From assembly GCF_963668215.1 (NCBI RefSeq), contig NZ_OY764190.1, positions 3,162,001 to 3,226,000 on the forward strand: a DNA stretch of 64,000 nucleotides. The letters are read 5' to 3'. Numbering within the stretch: the first letter of the stretch is position 1; every line of letters begins with the position of its first letter. The DNA is from an uncultured Desulfosarcina sp. (lineage in GTDB: Bacteria > Desulfobacterota > Desulfobacteria > Desulfobacterales > Desulfosarcinaceae). Under the pieces are notes generated by a model, which had not been told where the DNA came from, searched no databases, and saw only the letters and a program-made list of their open reading frames with translations. Below, piece after piece: positions 9,369 through 15,904 of this stretch. The translations under genes and the position numbers were made by a program.

Positions 9369-9893
9369 ATGGCCATACACATCATCATCGACGGCTACAA
9401 CCTCATCCGCCAGTCCCCGGATCTGGCCCGGTTGGACCGGCAGGATCTGCAACTGGGGCGCGAGGCGCTCGTCGATATGCTGGCGGCCTATAAGAAACTC
9501 AAGCCCCATAAAATTACCGTGGTGTTCGACGGTGCGGACCAGCCCTCCCTTTACGGGTCCCGGGACCGTGTCAAGGGCATCGCCATTCGCTATTCCCAGG
9601 GAGGGGAGAGTGCCGACGACCTGATCCGGCGCATGGCCCGCAAAGAACAATCCAAAGCGCTGGTGGTGAGCAGCGACAGGGAAGTCATGGCCGCCGCCGA
9701 ATCGGCCGGGGCCACGGTGATGGACTCTCCTTCCTTCGAAAGCAAGGTCGCCATGGCCAGCTACATGGCACTGAAGGGAGACGGTGAAACCGTCGAGTCC
9801 AGGGGATGGGAGCCCACCACGCGCAAGAAGGGGCCGCACCGGCGGCTGCCCAAACGCAAGCGCAGGGCAAAGGCCCGCATGGAGAAGCTTTAG
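9369..9893 (+). CDS. NYN-domain ribonuclease-like protein (YacP/Rae1 family)
   Basis: The N-terminus IHIIIDGYNLIRQSPDLARL carries the first conserved Asp of NYN/PIN-like nucleases. Further acidic blocks follow at VVFDGAD, SADDLIRR and VVSSDREV, giving the usual cluster of metal-binding aspartates. The C-terminus is strongly basic (KKGPHRRLPKRKRRAKARMEK), which fits nucleic-acid binding. Bacillus Rae1/YacP of this family is a ribosome-associated mRNA endonuclease. ATG 9369 has GGGGGTGA directly upstream; a GTG at 9357 would overlap the parB stop. Function as an RNase is inferred from the family. Confidence 0.85.
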   Translation: MAIHIIIDGYNLIRQSPDLARLDRQDLQLGREALVDMLAAYKKLKPHKITVVFDGADQPSLYGSRDRVKGIAIRYSQGGESADDLIRRMARKEQSKALVVSSDREVMAAAESAGATVMDSPSFESKVAMASYMALKGDGETVESRGWEPTTRKKGPHRRLPKRKRRAKARMEKL

Positions 9894-9944
9894 CCGGTAG
9901 GACGATTTGTCTGGAGAGTGAATTTTGACGATTAGGTTATCCTT

Positions 9945-10388
9945 ATGACGCAAAGATCTGAACGTAAATCGGTCTGCGTAATCGACGGCCAGGGCGGCGG
10001 CATCGGCAGCACCATTATCAGAAGAATCAAGGAGCACTTCGGCGAGTCGGTCGAGATCATCGCCCTGGGAACCAATGCCATCGCCACGGCCCAGATGCTC
10101 AAAGCCAGGGCCAACCGGGGGGCCTCCGGCGAAAATGCCATCGTCTGCACCGTGGCCCGAGTGGATGTGGTGGTCGGCACCCTTTGCATCATGCTGGCCC
10201 ACGCCATGATGGGCGAAGTGACCCCCAAAATGGCTGAAGCCGTTTCCGGCTGCAAGGCGGCCAAACTGATTTTGCCCATTTCTCAGGAGAACGTGGATCT
10301 TATCGGTGTGTCCCAGGATCCGTTGCCCCATCTGGTCGAAACACTGATCGTGGATCACCTGAAACCGCTGCTGGATGCGGCCTCATAA
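9945..10388 (+). CDS. DUF3842 family protein
   Basis: A 147-residue protein that opens with a nucleotide-binding-like strand-loop (VCVIDGQGGGIGSTIIRRIKE) and carries ALGTNAIATAQMLKA and a C-terminal LPISQENVDLIGV. These are the signatures of DUF3842, a small conserved family of anaerobes. No biochemical function is established that I know of. The glycine-rich loop suggests binding of a nucleotide or other phosphate-containing ligand. Here it sits in a tight same-strand run, directly before cooT, and I recall this family often lying near CooT-like genes; a role linked to metal or CODH physiology is only a hypothesis. Confidence 0.8.
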   Translation: MTQRSERKSVCVIDGQGGGIGSTIIRRIKEHFGESVEIIALGTNAIATAQMLKARANRGASGENAIVCTVARVDVVVGTLCIMLAHAMMGEVTPKMAEAVSGCKAAKLILPISQENVDLIGVSQDPLPHLVETLIVDHLKPLLDAAS

Positions 10389-10406
10389 TCGGAAAGGATG
10401 ATCTTT

Positions 10407-10601
10407 ATGTGCGAAGCCAATGCTTACCTGCTCACCGATGCGGGAGAGACGCTGGTGATGGAAGCCGTCGATGACGTTCTTCCCGAAGGGGATGGCCTTA
10501 AGCTGGTCAACATTTTCGGAGAACAGAAGTTTCTGCGGGCGGCCATTCACTCCCTTTCCCTGGTGGATCACAAAGTGTTTCTCAAGGAACTGGGATCCTG
10601 A
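10407..10601 (+). CDS. cooT: CooT-family nickel-binding protein
   Basis: A 64-residue protein beginning MCEANAYL, followed by MEAVDDVLPEGDGLKLVNIFGEQK, the signature of CooT. In CooT the Cys directly after the initiator Met is the nickel ligand, so I place the start at 10407 rather than the in-frame ATG at 10398. GAAAGG lies about 10 bases upstream of 10407. CooT proteins are small dimers linked to maturation of Ni-CO dehydrogenase. No CODH gene is in this window, but a CooC-type ATPase is encoded about 8 kb away. Role inferred from family. Confidence 0.85.
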   Translation: MCEANAYLLTDAGETLVMEAVDDVLPEGDGLKLVNIFGEQKFLRAAIHSLSLVDHKVFLKELGS

Positions 10602-10620
10602 ACGCAACATCGGGTTGTAG

Positions 10621-12348
10621 ATGAAGATCGAAATCGCCAAAACCGCCGGTTTTTGCATGGGAGTACGGCGGGCTGTGGAAATGGCGTTGGATGCGCCGGG
10701 TCAACATGCGGCACCGATCTACACTTACGGCCCCCTGATTCACAACCCCCAGGTGCTGGACCTGTTCGCGGGCAAGGGCATCCATGTCCTGAAAGAGATT
10801 CCCCGGCAGGGGCGCGGCACCGTAATCGTCCGTGCCCACGGAGTGCCTCCCGAGGACAAACGACAGCTGGAAAAGGCCGGATTCCGGGTGGTGGATGCCA
10901 CCTGCCCGCGGGTCATCCGGGTGCAGACCATCATCCGGGTGCATGCCCGCAAGGGATTCTCCGCCATTATCGTCGGGGACAGGGACCACCCTGAAGTCGT
11001 CGGGCTGATGGGATATGCCGGATCTTCCGGGCATGTGGTCAGCTCCATGGAAGAGCTTTGTGCCCTGCCGATTTTCGATCAGGCCATCATCGTGGCCCAG
11101 ACGACCCAGAATACGCAGCTGTACGAACAGGTAAAAACCTGGGCCAGAGAAAACCACCCGCACTATAAAACCTTCGATACTATCTGCGATTCCACCGAAA
11201 AACGCCAGGCGGAAGTCAAACGGCTGGCCGGGCGCGTGGATGCCGTTGTCGTCGTGGGCGGCAAGCAGAGCGGCAATACCCAGCGGCTGTTCCAGATTGC
11301 CACCGAAAGCGGCAAGCCGGCCTATCACGTGGAGACCGAGGACGAACTACAGCCGCAGTTGCTGGACCGCGTCAACCGGGTTGGCATCACCGCCGGCGCA
11401 TCGACGCCCAACTGGATCATCAAACGGGTGTTTCGGCGGCTGGAGCGGCTCGCGGCCAAGAAAGAAACCGGTCTTTTCAGCATTTTCTACCGCCTGATTC
11501 AAACCCTGCTGTTGACCAACGGATATGTGGCCCTGGGCGCCGGATGCCTCTGTCTGACCTGTATCGAACTGCTGGGTGTGCCGGTGAACGCGGCGCCGCT
11601 GGCCGTTGCCATGCTCTATGTACTTTCCATGCACCTGCTCAATCACCTGACCGGCACCGCCGAGGACCGGTACAACGATCCGGAACGGGCCCGCTTTTAT
11701 GAAAATTACCGCCTGCTGCTTTCCCTGCTATCCATGACCGCCGGGGGGTTGGGAATCCTGGCGGCGGCGAAAATGGGCACTTCCGCCTTCGTGATCCTTT
11801 CGGTGATGAGTCTTTTGGGCCTTTCCTACAACCTGTATATCCTGCCGGACCTTCCGGGTTGGAAATATCGGCGCATCAAGGACATCCCCGGTTCGAAGAC
11901 GGTTTTGATCGCCGCTGCCTGGGGGGTGGTGGCCGTGCTGCTTCCCGGTGTCGCTGCCAAAGGCTTTTTAACCGCCTCCATTGTGGTGGTGTTTATCTGG
12001 GCCACCGCACTGGTGTTCGCCCGGACCGCATTTTTCGACTTGCTGGACGTTCAGGGGGACCGTATCATGGGCAAAGAAACCCTGCCCATTTTACTGGGCA
12101 GCGGTCGGACCCTCGTTCTGCTGAAAGGAATTCTGACCGGATGCATGCTTCTGCCCGCGGCTGCGTCGGCCGTCGGTCTGTTTTCCAGCCTCGGCTTTGC
12201 CCTCGTGTTGTGCCCGTGGGCCATGCTGATCCTGGTGGGGGCTTATGAGAGTGGACGCATGCTTCCAGGGATGCGCCTGGAGTTTCTGGTGGAGAGCTTG
12301 TTTTTGCTGGCGGGGGGGATTACGCTGTTGTGGACCCTGATGGGGTAG
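10621..12348 (+). CDS. ispH: IspH (HMBPP reductase) fused to a UbiA-type prenyltransferase
   Basis: Residues 1-~285 form a complete IspH/LytB: the three 4Fe-4S cysteines are present (C12 in GFCMGV, C95 in DATCP, C189 in ICDST), with H41, H73, H123 and the catalytic glutamate E125 in DHPEV. IspH makes IPP and DMAPP from HMBPP at the end of the MEP pathway. Residues ~290-575 form a multi-pass membrane domain with two UbiA-like Asp motifs: NHLTGTAEDRYND (341-353) and DLLDVQGDRIMGKE (473-485). The domains are in one frame with no stop or start between them. This would tether the last MEP enzyme to a membrane prenyl-transfer domain; the acceptor is unknown. Confidence 0.9.
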   Translation: MKIEIAKTAGFCMGVRRAVEMALDAPGQHAAPIYTYGPLIHNPQVLDLFAGKGIHVLKEIPRQGRGTVIVRAHGVPPEDKRQLEKAGFRVVDATCPRVIRVQTIIRVHARKGFSAIIVGDRDHPEVVGLMGYAGSSGHVVSSMEELCALPIFDQAIIVAQTTQNTQLYEQVKTWARENHPHYKTFDTICDSTEKRQAEVKRLAGRVDAVVVVGGKQSGNTQRLFQIATESGKPAYHVETEDELQPQLLDRVNRVGITAGASTPNWIIKRVFRRLERLAAKKETGLFSIFYRLIQTLLLTNGYVALGAGCLCLTCIELLGVPVNAAPLAVAMLYVLSMHLLNHLTGTAEDRYNDPERARFYENYRLLLSLLSMTAGGLGILAAAKMGTSAFVILSVMSLLGLSYNLYILPDLPGWKYRRIKDIPGSKTVLIAAAWGVVAVLLPGVAAKGFLTASIVVVFIWATALVFARTAFFDLLDVQGDRIMGKETLPILLGSGRTLVLLKGILTGCMLLPAAASAVGLFSSLGFALVLCPWAMLILVGAYESGRMLPGMRLEFLVESLFLLAGGITLLWTLMG

Positions 12349-12490
12349 TGTACATCCAGGAAGGGCATCTTATAGCCCAGGCCGGCGTTCTCGCGCGGTC
12401 GAAATCCTCAACGTAGCGCTGCTACGCCTGCGGTTTCAACCTTGCTGCGGCCTTGTCCTGAGCCATAAGCTACCCTTCCTGAATGCACAC
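12348..12490. repeat. Palindromic intergenic element, family B
   Basis: A ~143-bp imperfect palindrome begins in the ispH stop codon. The outer arm GTGTACATCCAGGAAGGG pairs with CCCTTCCTGAATGCACAC, and pairing continues inward through CTTATAGCCCAGG and CCTGAGCCATAAG. Inside, GAAATC and GGTTTC flank a perfect apical hairpin CGTAGC-GCT-GCTACG. The layout (long outer arms, conserved shoulders, small apical hairpin) resembles family A but the sequence differs. It may serve as a terminator or mRNA-end stabiliser for the par-ispH run. Confidence 0.8.
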
Positions 12491-12561
12491 GATTTGGCTT
12501 GATTTTTAAACAACTGTTTGGAAAAGGGGTTACAGGACCCAAGGACTGGAAACGGTCTGCC

Positions 12562-15039
12562 ATGGACAAGACCAACCCTGAACTCGAGCTGGCCGATGAA
12601 TTCGTTAACGATACCGGCTGCCACGTTTTTCTCACCGGCAAGGCCGGAACCGGCAAGACGACGTTTCTCCATAACCTGAGAAAAAAAAGCCCCAAGCGTC
12701 TGGTGGTTGCGGCGCCCACCGGCGTAGCCGCCATCAACGCCGGCGGGGTGACCCTGCACTCCTTTTTCCAGCTTCCCTTCGGGCCTTTCGTGCCGGGCGG
12801 CGAAGCCAATCGCTCCCAGTATCGATATAGCAAGGCGAAGCTTGGGATTATCAAGAGCCTCGATCTGCTGGTGATCGACGAGATCAGCATGGTCCGGGCC
12901 GATCTGCTGGACGGCGTCGACAGCGTGCTGCGCCGCTACCGCCGCAGCGAACAGCCTTTCGGAGGCGTCCAGCTTTTGATGATCGGCGATCTTTTCCAGC
13001 TTCCGCCGGTGGTCAGGGAACAGGACTGGCAGCTGTTGCAACCGCACTACGCGTCCCCCTATTTTTTCAGCAGCCGCGCCCTGGCTCGGACCGACATGGT
13101 GACCATTGAGCTTAAGCATATCTATCGCCAGGCGGACAACCGTTTCATCGATCTGCTCAACCGGGTCAGAAACAATCGGGTCGATCCTGGCGCCCTGCAA
13201 AAACTCAACGACAGCTGCATCCCCGACTTCGTCCCCGCCGAAAAAGCGGGTTATATTACCCTGAGTACCCACAACCGCAAGGCGGACGCGATCAACGATT
13301 CGAAACTCAAGGCCCTGTCGCCGTCGAGCCATCGCTTCGATGCGCGGATCGAAGGAGACTTCCCCGAAGCGATCTATCCCACGGCCGCCACTCTGCGGCT
13401 GAAACCGGGTGCCCAGGTGATGTTCGTGCGCAACGATCTTTCGCCGGAAAGACGCTACTTCAACGGCAAAATCGGAACGATTACCGAAATCGACGGCAGC
13501 GAGATCCGCGTCCGATGCCCCGAGGACGCGGATGAGATCCTGGTCGAGCCGGCCACCTGGGAGAACATCGAGTATACCCTTAACCGCAAAACGATGGAGA
13601 TCGAGGAAAGCGTCATCGGCACCTTTCAACAGATCCCCCTGCGGCTGGCCTGGGCCATTACCATCCACAAGAGCCAGGGCCTGACTTTCGACAATGCGAT
13701 CATCGACGCCCAGGCCGCCTTCGCTTTCGGACAGGTGTATGTGGCCCTGAGCCGCTGCCGGACACTGGACGGCATGGTGCTTTCCCGACCGCTTGCGGCC
13801 TCGGCCGTCAAAACCGACCCGGTCATCGTCCGTTTCAGCCAGGAGGCGCTGAGAAATCCCCCTTCCCGGGAAAAACTGGAGAAGGCCAGGATTCAACACC
13901 AGCAGCGGCTGCTGCTGGAATGCTTCGACTTCGGAGCCTTGCGCGGGCTATTGCGACGAACGGCGGGGCTGATTATGGGCAATGCCAAGGTGGTACAGGC
14001 GTCCGGCGTGGCCGATATTCCAGCCATGCAGCGGGCCATCGAGGAAGAAATTTGTGCCGTCGGGGACAGTTTCCAGCGCCAGTTGCAGGGCCTCTTCCCG
14101 GCATCCACCTTGCCGGCGGCCGATGACGCCGTGCTGGAGCGGATTGCCAAGGCATCGGTCTATTTCGAAGAGAAGATCGATTCCGGCCCCGGCCGGCAGA
14201 TCGCCGACCTGCAGGTGGATACGGACAACCAGGCCCTGAAAAAGAAGATCAACAACGCCCTTAAACTTCTCAAGGAAACGCTGGCGGTCAAGCTGGCCGC
14301 CGTCAGGTCCTGCCGCCGGGGATTCTCTCCTGCGGATTATTTTCGGGCCGTTTCCCAGGCCGCCGTCGATGCCGGCCAGAAAAAAGAGACCCCCAAGGCA
14401 TCCACCTATACCGAGGCCGACATCGCCCATCCGGATCTGTTCCAGACCTTAAGGGCGTGGCGCAGCCGCACGGCCGAAGCCGAGGGTGTTCCCGCTTTCC
14501 GGGTCCTGCACCAGAAGACTTTGATCCAGATCGCCGTCCATCTGCCAGATTCCCTGGCGGCGTTGCAGCGGATCAAGGGGATGGGCAAACGACTGACGGA
14601 GCGCTATGGCGAACTGCTGGTCGCCATGGTCGCTGAATACCGCCGGGAGAAGGAAATCGAGACGGTGATTTTGCCCGAGCCTGCCGCCCCGGTAAAAACC
14701 AAACCCAAAAAACCAAAAGCGCCGCGGGCCGACACCAAAAAGGCCAGCCTGGAACTGTTCGAGAAAGGGTTGACCCTGGCACAGATTGCCGAAGAAAGGG
14801 GACTGGTTCTTGCCACCATCGAGGGCCACATGGCCCACTGGGTGGAAACGGGCCGGGTGCCCGTCGATGCCATGGTCTCTGCCGAAAAGCGGCAGGTCAT
14901 CGAACGAGAATTGACCCGCCTGCACGACAAACCCTTCAGCGCCATTAAGCAGGCCTTGGGCGACGAATTTTCCTACGGAGAAATCAGGATGGTTCACGCC
15001 GATCTGAAACGGCAGGCAACGTCCGACGAACCCTTGTAG
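12562..15039 (+). CDS. PIF1-like helicase with HRDC and C-terminal HTH domains
   Basis: The N-terminal half is a PIF1/RecD-type SF1 helicase: Walker A GKAGTGKTT at 26-34, LVIDEISMV (motif II), IGDLFQLPPV (motif III), and near residue 370 AWAITIHKSQGLTFD, then YVALSRCR (motif VI). The C-terminal part has an HRDC-like nucleic-acid-binding domain (LQRIKGMGKRLTERYGE), a Lys/Pro-rich linker and an HTH (LTLAQIAEERGLVLATIEGH). The HRDC/HTH tail resembles the C-terminus of some RecQ proteins. ATG 12562 gives MDKTNPELELADEF and is preferred over a TTG at 12499. Likely ATP-dependent 5'-3' DNA unwinding (family knowledge). Confidence 0.88.
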   Translation: MDKTNPELELADEFVNDTGCHVFLTGKAGTGKTTFLHNLRKKSPKRLVVAAPTGVAAINAGGVTLHSFFQLPFGPFVPGGEANRSQYRYSKAKLGIIKSLDLLVIDEISMVRADLLDGVDSVLRRYRRSEQPFGGVQLLMIGDLFQLPPVVREQDWQLLQPHYASPYFFSSRALARTDMVTIELKHIYRQADNRFIDLLNRVRNNRVDPGALQKLNDSCIPDFVPAEKAGYITLSTHNRKADAINDSKLKALSPSSHRFDARIEGDFPEAIYPTAATLRLKPGAQVMFVRNDLSPERRYFNGKIGTITEIDGSEIRVRCPEDADEILVEPATWENIEYTLNRKTMEIEESVIGTFQQIPLRLAWAITIHKSQGLTFDNAIIDAQAAFAFGQVYVALSRCRTLDGMVLSRPLAASAVKTDPVIVRFSQEALRNPPSREKLEKARIQHQQRLLLECFDFGALRGLLRRTAGLIMGNAKVVQASGVADIPAMQRAIEEEICAVGDSFQRQLQGLFPASTLPAADDAVLERIAKASVYFEEKIDSGPGRQIADLQVDTDNQALKKKINNALKLLKETLAVKLAAVRSCRRGFSPADYFRAVSQAAVDAGQKKETPKASTYTEADIAHPDLFQTLRAWRSRTAEAEGVPAFRVLHQKTLIQIAVHLPDSLAALQRIKGMGKRLTERYGELLVAMVAEYRREKEIETVILPEPAAPVKTKPKKPKAPRADTKKASLELFEKGLTLAQIAEERGLVLATIEGHMAHWVETGRVPVDAMVSAEKRQVIERELTRLHDKPFSAIKQALGDEFSYGEIRMVHADLKRQATSDEPL

Positions 15040-15063
15040 GGGCGACCGGCCGGTCGCCCTTAG
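15036..15063. repeat. Short palindrome, GTAGGGGCGA type, copy 1
   Basis: GTAGGGGCGA and TCGCCCTTA flank a self-complementary centre CCGGCCGG. It overlaps the stop codon of the helicase gene. A second palindrome at 28449-28476 has the same shoulders but a different self-complementary centre. I see no T-run after it. Confidence 0.8.
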
Positions 15064-15154
15064 GAAAACCGTTTGTACGGAAATGGCATGACCGGCGCCT
15101 TGCTGACTTACGATTGTACCGTGAATCAGCCAGACTGCACTTTCATATTGATGC

Positions 15155-15183
15155 TTGAATTCAAGGCCGCATCGGACTATAAA
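15155..15183 (+). promoter_or_regulatory. Sigma-70-type promoter of the toxin-antitoxin operon
   Basis: TTGAAT (15155-15160), a 17-base spacer, and TATAAA (15178-15183) lie 44 bases before the antitoxin start. PHD-type antitoxins usually repress their own promoter, so this is the expected operator site as well. Confidence 0.6.
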
Positions 15184-15226
15184 TAGACCATTAAAAGACC
15201 ACATTGGCCCGAAAAAGGATTCAATC

Positions 15227-15511
15227 ATGAATTTTAAAAAAGATATCAAACCAATCAGTTTTTTTAAGTCACATGCGGCCGAAGTCATCAAAAATTTGAA
15301 TGAAACCCATGGAACGATGATCATCACTCAGCACGGTGAAGCAAAAGCGATCATTCAAGACATTACCGAGTATGAACGAATTCAAGAGGCCTTGGCATTG
15401 TTGAAAATGGCTGCCGAAGGCCAAAAGGACTTCAAGGAAGGAAATACGATCTCTGCCGCTGAGATGATCGACGAACTCAGAGCCCTCACTGTAGAAGATG
15501 CCGAGAAATGA
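15227..15511 (+). CDS. Type II antitoxin, PHD/YefM family
   Basis: A 94-residue protein with the PHD/YefM N-terminal DNA-binding fold: PISFFKSHAAEVIKNLNETHGTMIITQHGEAKAII. The C-terminal part is acidic and helical (ISAAEMIDELRALTVEDAEK), as expected for toxin wrapping. ATG 15227 follows AAGGA at a good distance; upstream in-frame codons overlap the promoter and are not used. The stop overlaps the toxin ATG (ATGA), typical of coupled toxin-antitoxin translation. The pair is AT-richer than its flanks, which fits an acquired module. Confidence 0.9.
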   Translation: MNFKKDIKPISFFKSHAAEVIKNLNETHGTMIITQHGEAKAIIQDITEYERIQEALALLKMAAEGQKDFKEGNTISAAEMIDELRALTVEDAEK

Positions 15512-15831
15512 AATTCACGGTTGAATTTACTGCCGGGGATAGAAAAGACCTGTTAAAGATTCACAGGTATATTGTCAAAAGCGGTCACCCCTTTACGGCC
15601 AAGCAGTTGGTTGAAGAGATTTCCAAAGCATGTGAATCATTATCGGATAATCCGGAACGCGGCCATATCCCAATTGAACTTGAGGGGCTGACCCACTTTG
15701 TTTGCCGTCAAATTGTAATAAAAAACTACCGAATCATTTATCAAATTTTCGGGGAAAGTGTAGTCATTTTTGGAGTCATCGACGGTCGCCGGAATTTCCG
15801 TGAAGCGATGCAGCAAAGACAGATGCTTTAG
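15508..15831 (+). CDS. Type II toxin, RelE/ParE family
   Basis: A 107-residue RelE/ParE-fold protein: VEFTAGDRKDLLKIHRYIVK, then ESLSDNPERGHIPIELEG and a C-terminal YRIIYQIFGESVVIFGVIDGRRN. ParE-type members poison DNA gyrase, whereas RelE-type members cut ribosome-bound mRNA. The HRYI segment and DGRRNF end favour ParE, but sequence alone does not prove which. It is translationally coupled to the PHD antitoxin. Downstream lies a CT-rich degenerate tandem stretch (15840-15915) before the convergent helicase gene. Confidence 0.88.
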   Translation: MKFTVEFTAGDRKDLLKIHRYIVKSGHPFTAKQLVEEISKACESLSDNPERGHIPIELEGLTHFVCRQIVIKNYRIIYQIFGESVVIFGVIDGRRNFREAMQQRQML

Positions 15832-15904
15832 CGGATTTATTCGCGATTCCGTCTTCCGACTTCAGCACTTCGGACTTCTGACATCCGTCTTCTGACCTCA
15901 GTCC

